Shown: positions 10,499 through 21,770, counted from the stretch's first letter. The stretch is 45,241 nt of DNA from Shewanella sp. (GCA_021462625.1 JAJNAU010000012.1:1-45241); one strand, 5' to 3'. Numbers and translations: made by a program. The notes: generated from the letters alone by a model not told the origin.

Positions 10499-11605
10499 TT
10501 AACCTTTCTCGGCCAGGGAGTTACAGATATCTGCAACACGTGTGGTTGAATCCAGCACTGCCACCGCCCTGGCTCTTTGTCCCATACGGACCAATTCTTG
10601 TCTGTCGCTGGCCAGCATCTGCAGCTTGTCCGCCAGCTTCTCTACATTCACTATCGTTTGCGGCAACAGGAATGCTGCTCCGGCATCAACCAGTACCTTG
10701 GCATTCAATGTTTGGTGATCATCCACCGCGTGGGGATAAGGCACCAGCAAGCTGGGCAGACCCACAGCGGCCAACTCTGATACCGTCAGCGCACCACTGC
10801 GGCACACCACAACATCCGCCCAGCGATAGGCCGCTTCCATATCGTCAATGAACTCGGTGACCTTCACACCGCCATCCTGGCCAAGCTGTTGATAACTGGC
10901 CCGCACCTGCTGTTCATTGTCACGCCCAGCTTGATGCCAAACTGTGATGGACTGCTGCTTACTGAGCACAGACACCACCTGAGGCATCAAATCGTTAAAC
11001 ACTTTGGCACCCAGACTGCCCCCGACAACCAGCACCTTGAACGCTTCTTCATCACGGCAGATTCTGGGTTCACTGCCCAGTTGCATCAGCTCTTCACGGA
11101 TTGGGTTACCGACCACAAGAGCATCGTCCTTCAGTCCCCTGAAGGCGCCATTGTCAAAGGCACACAACACCTTGGTTGCGATGCGCGACAACAGCTTGTT
11201 GGTCATACCGGGAATGGCGTTCTGCTCATGCAGCACCAGCGGCAAACCGGCCAGCCTAGCTGCCACACCGCCCGGACCACTGGCAAAACCGCCCATGCCC
11301 AGCACCACGTCGGGCTTAAATTCTTTGATAACGGCTCTTGCCTGCATAATGGAGCGCAGGATTTTAAAGGGAGCCGCCAATTTGCGAACCACTCCATTAC
11401 CACGCACGCCTTTGATGTCGATAAAGTTGATGTCAAAGCCATACTGAGGCACCAGACGCGCCTCCATGCGTTCGGCCGTTCCCAGCCATCTGACATGCCA
11501 TCCCTGTTTGGCCAATGCTTTGGCAACCGCCAGCGCCGGGAATACGTGGCCACCGGTTCCGCCCGCCATTACCAGAATTCGTTTTTCCATTGCATTCTCG
11601 GCCAT
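10499..11605 (-). CDS. murG: Lipid II synthase glycosyltransferase MurG
   Basis: Transfers GlcNAc from UDP-GlcNAc to lipid I on the inner face of the cytoplasmic membrane to make lipid II. The 368-residue GT28 enzyme has the N-terminal loop [11 protein letters not shown] at about residues 15-25. The second glycine motif (VVGGSLGA) lies mid-protein, and the donor-sugar region near [12 protein letters not shown] is followed by the conserved [10 protein letters not shown]. The start is 2 bp after the ftsW stop. A second in-frame ATG at residue 6 is possible. Confidence 0.97.
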   Translation of the reverse strand: MAENAMEKRILVMAGGTGGHVFPALAVAKALAKQGWHVRWLGTAERMEARLVPQYGFDINFIDIKGVRGNGVVRKLAAPFKILRSIMQARAVIKEFKPDVVLGMGGFASGPGGVAARLAGLPLVLHEQNAIPGMTNKLLSRIATKVLCAFDNGAFRGLKDDALVVGNPIREELMQLGSEPRICRDEEAFKVLVVGGSLGAKVFNDLMPQVVSVLSKQQSITVWHQAGRDNEQQVRASYQQLGQDGGVKVTEFIDDMEAAYRWADVVVCRSGALTVSELAAVGLPSLLVPYPHAVDDHQTLNAKVLVDAGAAFLLPQTIVNVEKLADKLQMLASDRQELVRMGQRARAVAVLDSTTRVADICNSLAEKG

Positions 11606-11607
11606 GG

Positions 11608-12822
11608 TTATTTGCCCCTGCCTGGTAGCACCTGTATCTGACTAAGGCGTCTTTCATAATCTATCCGCAGCAAAATTATGGCTGCAGCCGTCATTACCCA
11701 TAAACTAGTGCCGCCGTAGCTGATAAACGGCAGGGTCAACCCCTTGGTCGGCAACATGCCGATACTGGCACCTATGTTCACCACAGTCTGAAAGCCGAAC
11801 CAGATACTCAGCCCGTAGGCCAGGTAGCCCTCGAAAGCTTTGTCTGCAGTCAGACACCAGTTGCCTATCTGCATAGCGCGGATCACCACAAACATCAGTA
11901 CCACCAGTACACAGATAATGCCGACAAACCCCAGCTCTTCCCCCACCACGGCGAAGATAAAGTCGGTGTGAGCCTCAGGCAGATATTCCAGTTTCTGGAT
12001 ACTGTTCCCCAGCCCCTGTCCGAACCAGTCACCCCGGCCATAGGCCATCAGGGACTGAGTCAGCTGATAACCTGAGCCGAATGGATCTTGCCAGGGATCC
12101 AGAAACGAGATTACCCTGCGCATCCGGTAAGGCTCTGCCACAATCAGCGCCACAAACAATGCCAACGCCGCCATGATGAGGATGATAAAGTCCTTCAATC
12201 TGGCACCAGCGAGCCACAACAGGCCCATAGCAATCACAAACAGCACCACCACTGAGCCCAAATCCGGCTGCAGCAGGATGAGCAAAGCGTAAAGCGCCAG
12301 CACCGCAATGGGCTTGTAGAAACCCTTGGCATTTTCCCGGATCTCCTCATGCCGCCTGACCAGGTAGCTCGCCATATAAATGGCGAAGGCCAATTTAGCC
12401 AGCTCTGCTACCTGAATACTGGCCGGGCCTACCACCAACCAACGGGTTGCCCCGTTAACCGTGTGACCAACCAGCAGTACCAGTACCAGCAACCCCAGTA
12501 CGGCGATCAGCAATTTATTGCTGTACTTGTCCAAAATGGCAATCTTAACCCTCAGCATACCCGCGGCAATGAGCACACAACCCACCAGGTACGCCAGGTG
12601 CCGCTCCACAAAGTGGAACGGATTGCCGGTCAAGGTCTGGGCTTCTGCCAGCGAAGCCGACATCACCATCACAAAACCAAAAGCAATCAAGGACAGCACT
12701 GCAGCCAGCAGACTCCTGTCGTACAGCTGCATCCCCGGCGAATCATCGCCGCTGAGCCAGTTGCGCCACGACCAATTGGGACGGCGTTCAAACAGCCCCA
12801 ACTGCCGTTCATTACTGGCCAT
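11608..12822 (-). CDS. ftsW: SEDS-family septal peptidoglycan polymerase FtsW
   Basis: A polytopic SEDS glycosyltransferase that polymerises lipid II at the septum together with the transpeptidase FtsI. The 404 residues contain about ten hydrophobic segments after a 35-residue cytoplasmic tail. The conserved SEDS loop near PEAHTDFIFAVVGEELGF and the C-terminal segment GLTLPFISYGGTS are visible. It overlaps the end of murD by 11 nt, which suggests translational coupling. Confidence 0.96.
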   Translation of the reverse strand: MASNERQLGLFERRPNWSWRNWLSGDDSPGMQLYDRSLLAAVLSLIAFGFVMVMSASLAEAQTLTGNPFHFVERHLAYLVGCVLIAAGMLRVKIAILDKYSNKLLIAVLGLLVLVLLVGHTVNGATRWLVVGPASIQVAELAKLAFAIYMASYLVRRHEEIRENAKGFYKPIAVLALYALLILLQPDLGSVVVLFVIAMGLLWLAGARLKDFIILIMAALALFVALIVAEPYRMRRVISFLDPWQDPFGSGYQLTQSLMAYGRGDWFGQGLGNSIQKLEYLPEAHTDFIFAVVGEELGFVGIICVLVVLMFVVIRAMQIGNWCLTADKAFEGYLAYGLSIWFGFQTVVNIGASIGMLPTKGLTLPFISYGGTSLWVMTAAAIILLRIDYERRLSQIQVLPGRGK

Positions 12823-14152
12823 CTAGGGCCTCCACCTGGGCGCGAAAATCATCACCCCTGGCCATGAAATTGGCATACATGTCCAGACTGGCGCAGGCGG
12901 GTGACAGCAACACCAAATCACCGGCCTGAGCCAGTGCATCAGCCTGAGCTACAGCCTCAGCCATGCTCTGTACCTCGATAGTGCCTTCCTTGAGTGCCGC
13001 AATTTTATGGCCATCTCGCCCCAGAGTAATCAGATAAGCCACTTTCTCCAGCAGGGGTGCCAGCGACGAGAAATCCGCGCCTTTGCCATCACCACCGGCG
13101 ATCAGAATCACCTTGCAGGGATAATCCTCAAGACCTGCCAGGGCCGCAGCAGTGGCGCCCACATTGGTGGCCTTGGAGTCATTCACCCAGGTGATGCGGT
13201 TACGGTGAACAACCCGCTCACAGCGATGGCTCAGCCCAGTGAATTCTGACGCCACATGGATCATCGCCTCTTTGCTGATCCCGGCGGCCGATGCCAGTGC
13301 CATGGCGGCCAGCACATTGGCCACGTTATGACGACCGATCAGTGCCACTTCACCCACGGACATGATTTCCGATCCGCCATGTACCAGCATGCCGTTACGG
13401 ATCCCCCAGTCGTCGCCCTCTGGCTCATTCAAACCAAAGCTTTCGCGGTGACCGGCTTCCAGTGGTATGGTCAGCTCATCCTCTCGGTTGAACAGCTGCA
13501 GATGACTCTGGCGATACAGCCCCATCTTGGCATAGCGATAACTGGAAAGATCTGTGTATCTGTCCATATGGTCTTCCTTGATGTTCAGACAGCTGGCTGC
13601 AATACAGTTCAGGCTCGCCGTGGTCTCCAACTGGAAGCTTGACAGCTCCAGCACATACAAGTCATATCTACCGAGCAGATCTAGTGCCGGCGTGCCGATA
13701 TTGCCGCCCACGCCCACGGATTTGCCGTCCGCCTGCCCCATCATGCCCACCAGGGTGGTCACTGTACTCTTGCCGTTGGAGCCGGTAATCCCCAACACGC
13801 AGGGTGGCTTGTCAGCGATTGAGCGGGCAAACAGCTCAATATCACCGATTACTTCGACGCCCATATCCAGTGCCGCACGTATTTCCGGCGTGCTCAGAGG
13901 GATACCCGGGCTGATAATGATCTGCTGCGCCTGCACCAGAAAACGACAATCAAACCCTCCTGTGCTGAGCACGACTTGGGGAAACTCCCGCGCCAATTGT
14001 TCGGCACCGGGAGGATTGTCACGACTGTCCATCACCATGGGTACAACACCCCTGGCGCAGAGGAAACGAACCACAGACAGGCCAGTTGCGCCCAACCCCA
14101 ATACCAGATGGGTGGGTACTTGACCGGTCATCGAGACACCTGCACTGCTCAT
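12812..14152 (-). CDS. murD: UDP-MurNAc-L-alanine--D-glutamate ligase MurD
   Basis: Adds D-glutamate to UDP-MurNAc-L-Ala. It has an N-terminal Rossmann-like region (GLGATGLSVVRFL), the ATP loop GSNGKST at about residues 124-130 and the C-terminal ligase domain with VNDSKATN. The length of 446 is typical. I chose ATG at 14152 because GAGGT lies seven bases upstream. Another ATG seven codons in (14131) also has an AGGTG site, so the exact start is uncertain. The gene begins 5 bp after mraY. Confidence 0.96.
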   Translation of the reverse strand: MSSAGVSMTGQVPTHLVLGLGATGLSVVRFLCARGVVPMVMDSRDNPPGAEQLAREFPQVVLSTGGFDCRFLVQAQQIIISPGIPLSTPEIRAALDMGVEVIGDIELFARSIADKPPCVLGITGSNGKSTVTTLVGMMGQADGKSVGVGGNIGTPALDLLGRYDLYVLELSSFQLETTASLNCIAASCLNIKEDHMDRYTDLSSYRYAKMGLYRQSHLQLFNREDELTIPLEAGHRESFGLNEPEGDDWGIRNGMLVHGGSEIMSVGEVALIGRHNVANVLAAMALASAAGISKEAMIHVASEFTGLSHRCERVVHRNRITWVNDSKATNVGATAAALAGLEDYPCKVILIAGGDGKGADFSSLAPLLEKVAYLITLGRDGHKIAALKEGTIEVQSMAEAVAQADALAQAGDLVLLSPACASLDMYANFMARGDDFRAQVEALDGQ

Positions 14153-14157
14153 CAAAA

Positions 14158-15240
14158 TTACCTCAGCTTCAGGGTTGCCAGACCGAGCAGCACCAGGAAC
14201 AGAGAGAGGATCCAGAAACGGACAATCACTCTGGGCTCCGGCCAGCCCTTAAGCTCATAGTGATGGTGGATTGGCGCCATGCGGAAGATCCTCTGCCCCC
14301 GCAGCTTATAGCTGCCCACCTGAAGGATCACTGACAGGGTTTCCATTACGAACAGACCGCCCATGATCACCAGCAAAATTTCCTGACGCACCAGCACCGC
14401 TATGGTGCCCAGCGCCGCGCCCAGCGAGAGGGAACCTACATCTCCCATAAACACCTGAGCGGGATAAGTGTTGAACCACAAAAAGCCCAGACCCGCACCA
14501 ACAATAGCGGTACAGACAATCACCAGTTCACCGGCGCCGGGCAGATAGGGAATATGCAGATACGCGGAAAACTGCACGTGGCCGGACAAATAAGCGATCA
14601 GTGCAAAGGCCGCCGCCACCATCACTGTTGGCATAATTGCCAGACCATCCAGACCATCGGTGAGGTTCACAGCGTTGCTGGAGCCCACTATGGTGAAGTA
14701 GGCCAGCAGAATAAACAGGCCACCAAGCTGTGGAATCACGTCCTTGAAGAAAGGCACCACCAGTTGGGTGTTCCCTGGCACGGCCGCGCTGTAATAGAGG
14801 TAAAACGCCACCATCAGCGCTGCCAACGACTGCAGCAGATACTTCCAGCGGGCGACCAGACCATCAGTGTTTTTGCGCACTACCTTGCGGTAGTCGTCAA
14901 TAAAGCCAATCAGACCAAAGCTACCGAGCACAAACAGCATGACCCATACATAGCGGCTATTGAGATTGCCCCACAGGAGTACAGAAATAAAGATACCCGC
15001 CAGCACCAACAGCCCACCCATGGTAGGGGTGCCGCGCTTAGTGAAATGGGACTCAGGACCCTCATTACGCACCACCTGACCTATCTGCAGCAGTTGCAGA
15101 CGCTCAATCAGACGAGGCCCCCACCAGAGACTGAAAGAAAGGGCTGTGAGCAGGCCCAGAATCGCTCTGAAGGTCAGGTATGAAAATACGTTGAACCCGG
15201 TATAAAACTGGGTCAGATACTCAGCCAGATAAACCAGCAT
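14158..15240 (-). CDS. mraY: Phospho-MurNAc-pentapeptide transferase MraY
   Basis: An integral membrane enzyme that couples UDP-MurNAc-pentapeptide to undecaprenyl phosphate to give lipid I. The 360 residues equal the E. coli length. About ten membrane segments, the aspartates in FIDDYRKV and in [10 protein letters not shown], and the loop with HHHYELKGW near the end are all present. The ATG at 15240 overlaps the murF stop by one base (TAATG), which supports this start over the in-frame TTG two codons upstream. Confidence 0.97.
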   Translation of the reverse strand: MLVYLAEYLTQFYTGFNVFSYLTFRAILGLLTALSFSLWWGPRLIERLQLLQIGQVVRNEGPESHFTKRGTPTMGGLLVLAGIFISVLLWGNLNSRYVWVMLFVLGSFGLIGFIDDYRKVVRKNTDGLVARWKYLLQSLAALMVAFYLYYSAAVPGNTQLVVPFFKDVIPQLGGLFILLAYFTIVGSSNAVNLTDGLDGLAIMPTVMVAAAFALIAYLSGHVQFSAYLHIPYLPGAGELVIVCTAIVGAGLGFLWFNTYPAQVFMGDVGSLSLGAALGTIAVLVRQEILLVIMGGLFVMETLSVILQVGSYKLRGQRIFRMAPIHHHYELKGWPEPRVIVRFWILSLFLVLLGLATLKLR

Positions 15241-16607
15241 TAACAAAACTCCCCGCGCCCAAAGGCGGCTTTCAAGGCTTCAACAACGCGCTCCATCCCA
15301 GCGCTGCGTGACCCTTTTATCAATACGGTCACCTGTCCCGGTGACACTCGTATATGGCTGATGAGTGCTGTTACCAGTGCATCCAATTCAGTGAAGTGGC
15401 GCGAGCCAAAGGTTTCACTGGCGGCACTGGACAGTTGTCCCAAACAAAACAGTTGGTTAATTCCAGCTTGCTTCGCTTTGACACCCAATTCGCCATGCAA
15501 AAGGGACGCATTGTCGCCTAATTCGCCCAAATCGCCCAGTACCAGGAAGCGATTTTTGTCAATTTCTTTCAGCCAGTTGATGGCAGCGCCCACTGACGCC
15601 GGATTACCGTTGTAGCTGTCATCCACCACCATCACCCGCCCAAGCTCCACCGGCATCATGCGGCCTTTGACAGGCTTGAGCTGTGCCAGTCCGGCAGCAA
15701 TCTGCGCCAGCGAGAACCCCGCCGCCAGACACATGGCAGTCGCCGCCAGCGCATTGGAAACCTGATGACGACCGGCCAGTGGCAGGGTCATGGCTTGAGT
15801 CTGCTGCTGATAACAGCAGTCAAAGCAGTAACGGCCGAAGGTATCGGCCTTAAGGTTCAACCCCTGCACATCGGCGGCATTGTCCACACCAAAGGTCAGT
15901 TGTTGATGCCCTGCTGCCGCAGCCTGCATAACACCGGCATAGCGATCATCGGCATTAATGATGGCGGTGCCATCCGCAGCCAGATGATTAAAAATTTCCG
16001 ATTTGGCCTTTGCTACACCGGCTTCGGAGCCAAATCCCTCAAGGTGTGCGCTGGCAACATTGTTCACCAAAGCCACATCCGGGCGTACTAGTGCCGAGGT
16101 GTAATCAATCTCGCCTATGTGACTGGCACCCAGCTCAAACACACCGATTTCATCATCCTGCTCCAGCCGCAACAGGGTCAGGGGCACGCCAATGTCGTTA
16201 TTGAAATTGCCTGCGGTATAAAGCACCTGATGCTGTTGACCACAGATAGTAGCCACCATCTCTTTCACCGAGGTTTTACCATTGGAGCCGGTCAGTGCAA
16301 GGCACCTGGGATTCACAACATCGCGCACCAGAGCGCCCAATTTACCCAGTGCTTGGTGGCAGTTGGCCACCAGCAGTTGCGGCACAGACACAGGCAACTC
16401 ACGTTCAACCAGCAGTGCGACAGCACCATTGTCGATTGCGGTCTGGGCGAAGTCGTGGGCATCAAAGCGCTCACCTTTCAGCGCCACAAACAGGCCATCT
16501 GCCGCCACATCACGGCTGTCAGTCGTCACGCTGGCGATGGTAAGGTTCTTGCCCACCAGTGTGGCAGCCAATGGAGTCAGCAGCTGAGTTAATTCAACAG
16601 GGATCAT
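15240..16607 (-). CDS. murF: UDP-MurNAc-tripeptide--D-alanyl-D-alanine ligase MurF
   Basis: Adds the D-Ala-D-Ala dipeptide to complete the cytoplasmic pentapeptide precursor. The 455-residue protein has the MurF N-terminal substrate domain (about 1-100), the ATP loop GSNGKTS at 107-113 and the C-terminal ligase domain ([11 protein letters not shown] near the end). It overlaps murE by 4 nt (ATGA) and mraY by 1 nt, so translation is probably coupled along this part of the operon. Confidence 0.97.
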   Translation of the reverse strand: MIPVELTQLLTPLAATLVGKNLTIASVTTDSRDVAADGLFVALKGERFDAHDFAQTAIDNGAVALLVERELPVSVPQLLVANCHQALGKLGALVRDVVNPRCLALTGSNGKTSVKEMVATICGQQHQVLYTAGNFNNDIGVPLTLLRLEQDDEIGVFELGASHIGEIDYTSALVRPDVALVNNVASAHLEGFGSEAGVAKAKSEIFNHLAADGTAIINADDRYAGVMQAAAAGHQQLTFGVDNAADVQGLNLKADTFGRYCFDCCYQQQTQAMTLPLAGRHQVSNALAATAMCLAAGFSLAQIAAGLAQLKPVKGRMMPVELGRVMVVDDSYNGNPASVGAAINWLKEIDKNRFLVLGDLGELGDNASLLHGELGVKAKQAGINQLFCLGQLSSAASETFGSRHFTELDALVTALISHIRVSPGQVTVLIKGSRSAGMERVVEALKAAFGRGEFC

Positions 16608-18097
16608 TGCACCTCCCCGGTTATTTGTGCAGCCAGGAGTGCCGCCAGAGCCCGCTCATCATAGTCATGCTTCACACCAGCTATTTCCTGATAAGCTTCA
16701 TGTCCCTTGCCGGTCAGCAGTACTATGTCACCGGCGCGGGCACGGCAGAACACTTGTTTGATTGCCTCACGGCGATCCGGATTCACCCAGGCAGCCTGCG
16801 GCTGTTTCAGCCCGGCCTGCATATCGGCAATGATCGCCATGGGATCTTCACTGCGGGCATTGTCGCTGGTCAGTACAATTTCATCGGCAAACGCCTCGGC
16901 GACCGCCGCCATCATGGGGCGCTTGCCTTTGTCACGGTCACCACCACACCCAAGCAGACACCAGAGCATGCCCCGGCTGTGAATGCGCGCGGCTTTCAAT
17001 GCCTGCTCCAGACCGTCCGGGGTATGGGCATAATCCACCACCAAAGTCGGTTTACCCGCTGCCGCAAAACACTCCATCCGGCCAGCGACAGGCTTGAGAT
17101 TTACCACTTCGGCACAGCAGGCTTGCAGATCATAACCGCAGGCATGCAGCGCACTGAGCGCCGCCAGCAGGTTGGAGAGATTGAATTCTCCCAATAGTGG
17201 CGAAGCGATTTCGGCCTGACCTTCCGGCCAGTGCACTGTGGCCGTCACACCGGCGCGGTGATACTGCACCTTGCTGACGCCATAGCTGGCGTCACTGTGT
17301 CGGTGAATGGAAAACCCTTTGTATTTACCCGGAAATGCCTGATACCAGCTAAGGCCGGTCGCATCATCCAGATTCACCAGCGCCGCGCGCAGACTGGCAA
17401 AATTCAGCAGACGCTTCTTGGCCTCCCCGTAGCTGGTCATATCACCATGGTAATCCAGATGATCCCGGGTCAGATTGGTAAACACAGCCACCTCAAAAGG
17501 CACAGCATCCACCCGCCCCTGAACCAGGCCATGGCTGGAAACTTCCATGGCGCAGGCGCTCAATCCCTCACGCTCAAAACCTTTGAGTTGACGCATAATG
17601 GTCAGAGGGTCTGCCGTAGTATTACCCGCATCCAGCAGACTGGTTGGGTTGGCATCCAGCCACTCACCATTGCCCATGGTTCCCATAACTGCCGCTCTTT
17701 GACCAATGAGTACCAGCAGCTGGGCAATCAGTTGACTAACGGAGGTCTTGCCATTGGTGCCGGTAATGCCGATCACCTTCAGCCTGCCCGGCATCAAAGG
17801 CCAGGCCTGCGCCGCCAACACTGATACCTGATGGGACAGGCCATGGAAATAGATCTTCAGCCCATCTTCACGGCTGACCTGAGCATGCTGGGCGGCATCA
17901 TCTGTGTGCACCAGTGCCGCCACTGCGCCTTTGGCCTGTGCACTTTCAATATACTGACGGCCATCAGCTGCATGACCAGGCAGTGCCACAAACACAGCGC
18001 CGGGCTGAATAGCCCGGCTGTCTAACGTCAAATCACTGAACTGCTCATCGCCGGCGTAATGCATCCAGGGAGCCAGCAGATCCCGTAAGTACATCAT
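16604..18097 (-). CDS. murE: UDP-MurNAc-L-Ala-D-Glu--meso-diaminopimelate ligase MurE
   Basis: Adds meso-diaminopimelate to the growing peptide. The 497 residues include the ATP loop GTNGKTS at about 113-119 and the C-terminal domain with [12 protein letters not shown]. The diaminopimelate-recognition motif, DNPR in E. coli, reads D412-N-A-R415 here. The arginine that contacts the substrate is kept and the proline is alanine, so diaminopimelate specificity still seems right. The start overlaps ftsI by 4 nt. Confidence 0.96.
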   Translation of the reverse strand: MMYLRDLLAPWMHYAGDEQFSDLTLDSRAIQPGAVFVALPGHAADGRQYIESAQAKGAVAALVHTDDAAQHAQVSREDGLKIYFHGLSHQVSVLAAQAWPLMPGRLKVIGITGTNGKTSVSQLIAQLLVLIGQRAAVMGTMGNGEWLDANPTSLLDAGNTTADPLTIMRQLKGFEREGLSACAMEVSSHGLVQGRVDAVPFEVAVFTNLTRDHLDYHGDMTSYGEAKKRLLNFASLRAALVNLDDATGLSWYQAFPGKYKGFSIHRHSDASYGVSKVQYHRAGVTATVHWPEGQAEIASPLLGEFNLSNLLAALSALHACGYDLQACCAEVVNLKPVAGRMECFAAAGKPTLVVDYAHTPDGLEQALKAARIHSRGMLWCLLGCGGDRDKGKRPMMAAVAEAFADEIVLTSDNARSEDPMAIIADMQAGLKQPQAAWVNPDRREAIKQVFCRARAGDIVLLTGKGHEAYQEIAGVKHDYDERALAALLAAQITGEVQ

Positions 18098-19845
18098 TCT
18101 GCTCTCCCCCCAACCGACGCCAGCTGTATTTGCTCGCGCCGGGTTACAGGTTCTACATTTAACATCTGCAACGCACCTGACATCACATTTGCAAAGACAG
18201 GGCCTGCCACATCGCCGCCGTAGTATCTGTCCCCTTTGGGATCGTTCACGACCACGGCGATAGCCAATCTTGGGTTATTCACAGGCGCGATCCCGGCAAA
18301 CAGCGCCCAGTAGTCATCGCCATAGCCACCGGCCACCGCCTTACGACTGGTACCGGTTTTACCGGCCACCTGATAGCCTTTAATATGTGCCTTGCGTGCG
18401 GTGCCCCCCTTTTCGGTCACGCCGACCAGCATGTACATCACATCACGCGCCACTTGCTCCGACAACACCCGCTCGCCTGCCGGCGGGGTTTTCAGCTTGA
18501 GGATAGACACAGGATGCAGCACACCACCAGAGCCCAAAGTGGCGTACATACGCGCCAGCTGCAGTGTGGTAGTCGTGAGACCATAGCCGAAGGACAAAGT
18601 TGCTCGTTCAAAATCAGACCAACGATATCGCTTGCGGATAAGACCGGCATTCTCTCCAGTCAGCTCACTGCCGGACTGGCTGCCCAGCCCCATGCTGTAA
18701 TAGGTTCCTAGCAACTCCTCCACCGGCATTGACAGGGCGAGCTTGCTCACCCCTACGTTACTGGATTTAACCAAAATTTTGGCCAGCGACATGTCACCAT
18801 AGTTAATGGCATCGCGCACCTGACGGCCGCCGATACGCATCCAGCCCGGGGATGTCGGGATCAGCTCATTGGATTTCACCACGCCGGATTGCAGCGCCGC
18901 TGCCACCACAAAGGGTTTGAGGGTAGAACCAGGCTCGAAGGTATCTGTCACTGCCCGGTTACGCATGCGGAAGCTCTGCAGCTGATCCCGGGAGTTGGGG
19001 TTGTATGACGGAGTGTTGACCATAGCGAGGATCTCACCCGTGTGCACGTCCAGCACCACCACACTGCCGCCTGTCGCCTGATGCAGTTCAGTGGCCTTTT
19101 TCAGCTCACGGTAAGCCAGCGACTGAATACGCTGATCTATGCTGAGCACCAGATCATTGGACTTTTCCCCTTCCTCCACCACCCCCAGACGTTCTACCAC
19201 TTTACCGTCACGGGATTTACGCACTTTCTCTTTGGAAGGTTTGCCGGTCAACCAGTCGTCATAGGTCTTCTCAATGCCTTCAATACCGATATCATCGATA
19301 TTGGTGATGCCCACAAGTTGAGCGCTGATCTCACCACTGGGGTAATAACGGCGGGACTCATCACGCAACGAAATACCCTTGAGTTTCAGTTCCTTAATAT
19401 ATTCGCCAACCTCCGGTGTCACCTGACGCTTGAGGTACACAAAACGGCTCTCCGGGTTGCGCTTGATGCGAGCGATCATATCGTCCACATCCAGATGCAG
19501 AACGTCCGCCAGCGCCTTCCAGCGCTTTTCGTTATCGGCGTCAAAACCGCCTTTGTCGAACACATCATAGGGATCGGCATAAACCGCTTTAACCGGCACA
19601 CTCACGGCCAACATTTCACCATTGCGATCGGCAATCAGGCCTCGTTGCACATCACTTGAAGTCGTGCGCAGCGTTCTCATGTCACTCTCGTACCGCAGCC
19701 TGCCCGGCTCGATAATCTGGATGTAAGCCGCGCGCGCCACCAGACTGGCAAACAGCAGACAAACGAAAAACACCGCCACCTGCACCCGAATGGGGAACAG
19801 GGTTGGTTTTTGATTGCGCTTGGCCTGTTTGGTTTTTCTACTCAT
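18094..19845 (-). CDS. ftsI: Septal transpeptidase FtsI (penicillin-binding protein 3)
   Basis: A class B PBP that cross-links septal peptidoglycan with FtsW. The 583 residues contain one N-terminal membrane segment at about 20-40, a PBP dimerisation domain and the transpeptidase domain. The active-site serine is S307 in GSTLKPF, the same number as in E. coli. The SSN triad and the KTGT motif follow. The start overlaps ftsL by 4 nt. Confidence 0.97.
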   Translation of the reverse strand: MSRKTKQAKRNQKPTLFPIRVQVAVFFVCLLFASLVARAAYIQIIEPGRLRYESDMRTLRTTSSDVQRGLIADRNGEMLAVSVPVKAVYADPYDVFDKGGFDADNEKRWKALADVLHLDVDDMIARIKRNPESRFVYLKRQVTPEVGEYIKELKLKGISLRDESRRYYPSGEISAQLVGITNIDDIGIEGIEKTYDDWLTGKPSKEKVRKSRDGKVVERLGVVEEGEKSNDLVLSIDQRIQSLAYRELKKATELHQATGGSVVVLDVHTGEILAMVNTPSYNPNSRDQLQSFRMRNRAVTDTFEPGSTLKPFVVAAALQSGVVKSNELIPTSPGWMRIGGRQVRDAINYGDMSLAKILVKSSNVGVSKLALSMPVEELLGTYYSMGLGSQSGSELTGENAGLIRKRYRWSDFERATLSFGYGLTTTTLQLARMYATLGSGGVLHPVSILKLKTPPAGERVLSEQVARDVMYMLVGVTEKGGTARKAHIKGYQVAGKTGTSRKAVAGGYGDDYWALFAGIAPVNNPRLAIAVVVNDPKGDRYYGGDVAGPVFANVMSGALQMLNVEPVTRREQIQLASVGGRAE

Positions 19846-20168
19846 GGCACTCTCACGACCACTTCTTCACTCGGGGCAGGTCTGTGCATCCCCAATTCTT
19901 TGGTAGCGATGCGGGCAATTTTGCTATGCTCAGTCTGCGCCTGCTCTTCCAGCAGCAGATTACGCCATTCGATATCCAACCTGTCCCGCTGTTGCAACAG
20001 CTGATCCCAACGGCTGACCTGCTGCCGGTTAATATGGCTGGCATACACCACTGCCACCGCATTGAGCACCACGGTCAGCGCCAGCAGGCATAACCACTTG
20101 TGATGCCAGAGATCCAGCACCACTATACGGGTCAAATTAAGCTGTGGCTTGTTCACGATCACCGTCAT
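19842..20168 (-). CDS. ftsL: Cell division protein FtsL
   Basis: A small bitopic protein that forms the FtsQLB complex and activates FtsWI. It has a short cytoplasmic tail, one membrane segment (about residues 25-45) and a periplasmic coiled coil (NRQQVSRWDQLLQQRDRL onwards). I chose the ATG at 20168 (108 residues). A TTG three codons upstream would overlap the rsmH stop and is a real alternative, because neither start has an ideal ribosome site. It lies between rsmH and ftsI, the canonical place. Confidence 0.92.
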   Translation of the reverse strand: MTVIVNKPQLNLTRIVVLDLWHHKWLCLLALTVVLNAVAVVYASHINRQQVSRWDQLLQQRDRLDIEWRNLLLEEQAQTEHSKIARIATKELGMHRPAPSEEVVVRVP

Positions 20169-20173
20169 CCCTG

Positions 20174-21115
20174 TCAATATTCCAGCCGCTCGGCCACCCG
20201 CAGCACGCTGGAGCGGGCTCTGGGGTTACACTCCAGCTCAGCTTCTGATGGCTTCATCGCCTTGCCCACTGGCATCAACTTGCGATTACCGCTTAACTGC
20301 GCCTCAGTCACAGGCAAACCGTAAGGGACTTCCTCTCTCTGGGAATGCTTACGGATAAAGCGTTTTACAATTCGGTCTTCCAGCGAGTGGAAGCTGATGA
20401 TAGACAGACGCCCATGTGGTGCCAGCGTGGTCAGCGAGCCTTCCAGCGCCTGTTCAATCTGCTCCAGCTCGCTATTGATGTAGATGCGGATCGCCTGAAA
20501 CACCCGGGTCGCCGGATGTTTGTTGCGCTCTTTAGTCTTGGCGACACGGGCGATTAAATCCGCCAGTTGCTTGGTACGCAGGAAAGGTTCTTTTTCTCTG
20601 TCGGCCGCGATACAACGGGCGATATGTCGGGCATTACGTTCCTCCCCGAAGGTCTTGAACACCCAGGCCATATCTTCAATTTCAGCGCGGGCCAGCCACT
20701 GAGCAGCGGTTTCCCCCTGACTGTTGTCCATCCGCATATCCAAAGGGCCATCACGCAGAAAGCTGAATCCCCGTCCGGCATCATCCAGCTGGGGGGATGA
20801 CACCCCCAAATCCAGCAGCACGCCATCGATTTTCCCGGTCAGGCCAAGCTCTTTCACATAGTCAGCCAGTTGACCGAAGCCACCATGAACAATCTGAAAC
20901 CGTTTGTCATCAGCAAACTGTTTGGCCGCTTCAATCGCCTGCGGGTCACGATCGATAGCAATTAAGCGGCCATGCTCGCCTAACTGAGCAAGTACCAGAC
21001 GCGAGTGCCCGCCACGGCCAAAAGTACCGTCGATATAGATGCCGTCGGATCGGATATTGAGACCCGCGACGGTTTCATCCAGCAGTACAGTTAAATGGGC
21101 AAATTCCTGGCTCAT
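20174..21115 (-). CDS. rsmH: 16S rRNA C1402 N4-methyltransferase RsmH
   Basis: Methylates N4 of cytidine 1402 of 16S rRNA, in the ribosomal P site, using S-adenosylmethionine. The 313-residue protein (formerly MraW) has the cofactor motif [12 protein letters not shown] near the N-terminus, the [12 protein letters not shown] segment and the C-terminal [14 protein letters not shown] signature. ATG at 21115 is preceded by AAGAAGAG and gives the expected N-terminus [12 protein letters not shown]. It follows mraZ by 24 bp. Confidence 0.96.
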   Translation of the reverse strand: MSQEFAHLTVLLDETVAGLNIRSDGIYIDGTFGRGGHSRLVLAQLGEHGRLIAIDRDPQAIEAAKQFADDKRFQIVHGGFGQLADYVKELGLTGKIDGVLLDLGVSSPQLDDAGRGFSFLRDGPLDMRMDNSQGETAAQWLARAEIEDMAWVFKTFGEERNARHIARCIAADREKEPFLRTKQLADLIARVAKTKERNKHPATRVFQAIRIYINSELEQIEQALEGSLTTLAPHGRLSIISFHSLEDRIVKRFIRKHSQREEVPYGLPVTEAQLSGNRKLMPVGKAMKPSEAELECNPRARSSVLRVAERLEY

Positions 21116-21139
21116 GGCACTCTTCTTTAAATTCAATTA

Positions 21140-21610
21140 CTACAATGAGAAATCCGCCAGTCGCTCATTGGCGTCCAGCGCACTGTTTTGGATAACCTGT
21201 TGATCATCTTCGAGCTGCTGCATCCAGCAATGCTCATCCCAGAGCTCAAACTTGTTCAGCTGCCCCACCAGCATGGCCTTTTTGCTCAGATCCGCGTGCT
21301 GCCGCAAGGGCGGTGGCAGCAATAACCGGCCATGGGTATCCAGTTCAAGTTCATGGGCGTGTCCCAACAACCTGCGCTTGAGCGCACGTTCGGTGGGTTG
21401 GGTATCGGACAGGGTCAGCAACTTGCTCTCGACCTTGACCCACTCCCACAGGGGATAAAGCAACAGGCAGGCAGAGTTGATGTCCACTGTAATGACCAGA
21501 CGACCGGCCATCGCAGGATCCTGATGATCGCGCAGGGCATCGCGGTATCGCACTGGTATGGCGATCCGTCCTTTAGCATCGAGATTAATCGAGCTGGCCC
21601 CACGAAACAT
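21140..21610 (-). CDS. mraZ: Transcriptional regulator MraZ
   Basis: First gene of the dcw cluster. MraZ is a DNA-binding protein of the AbrB/SpoVT fold that binds repeats upstream of its own gene and modulates the operon. The 156 residues hold two tandem MraZ domains, about 5-55 (INLDAKGRIAIPVRYRD) and 80-125 (LELDTHGRLLLPPPLR), close to the E. coli length of 152. The expected operator is present just upstream, so autoregulation is likely. Confidence 0.96.
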   Translation of the reverse strand: MFRGASSINLDAKGRIAIPVRYRDALRDHQDPAMAGRLVITVDINSACLLLYPLWEWVKVESKLLTLSDTQPTERALKRRLLGHAHELELDTHGRLLLPPPLRQHADLSKKAMLVGQLNKFELWDEHCWMQQLEDDQQVIQNSALDANERLADFSL

Positions 21611-21638
21611 GCGTCTTGATTCCCTATCCGATTATATG

Positions 21639-21665
21639 ATCCACAAAAATCCACAAATTCCCACA
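21639..21665 (-). promoter_or_regulatory. MraZ operator: three direct repeats in 10-bp register
   Basis: On the minus strand the boxes read TGTGGGA (21659-21665), TGTGGAT (21649-21655) and TGTGGAT (21639-21645), each exactly 10 bp apart. MraZ is known to bind TGGGN repeats with 5-nt spacers, which also gives a 10-bp period. The boxes lie at and just after the expected transcription start of the mra promoter. Confidence 0.75.
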
Positions 21666-21671
21666 CTCCTA

Positions 21672-21701
21672 AGTTTAGGGACAGGGTGCAAGTATTGTCA
21701 A
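21672..21701 (-). promoter_or_regulatory. Main dcw (mra) promoter
   Basis: On the minus strand, a perfect -35 TTGACA (21696-21701), an 18-nt spacer and -10 TAAACT (21672-21677), about 60 bp before mraZ and directly upstream of the MraZ boxes. Confidence 0.65.
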
Positions 21702-21719
21702 GCTGGCCAACTTCAGTCA

Positions 21720-21770
21720 GCAAGCGGGTTATACAGGAGTTTGCAAGCGGGTTATACAGGAGTTTGCAAG
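21720..21770. repeat. Tandem repeat, 2.2 copies of 23 bp, upstream of the mra promoter
   Basis: The unit starting GCAAGCGGGTTATACAGG occurs at 21720-21742 and 21743-21765 without mismatch, followed by a 5-bp partial copy. Identical copies suggest a recent duplication. On the minus strand each unit contains TGTATAAC, which resembles an extended -10 element. Confidence 0.85.
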
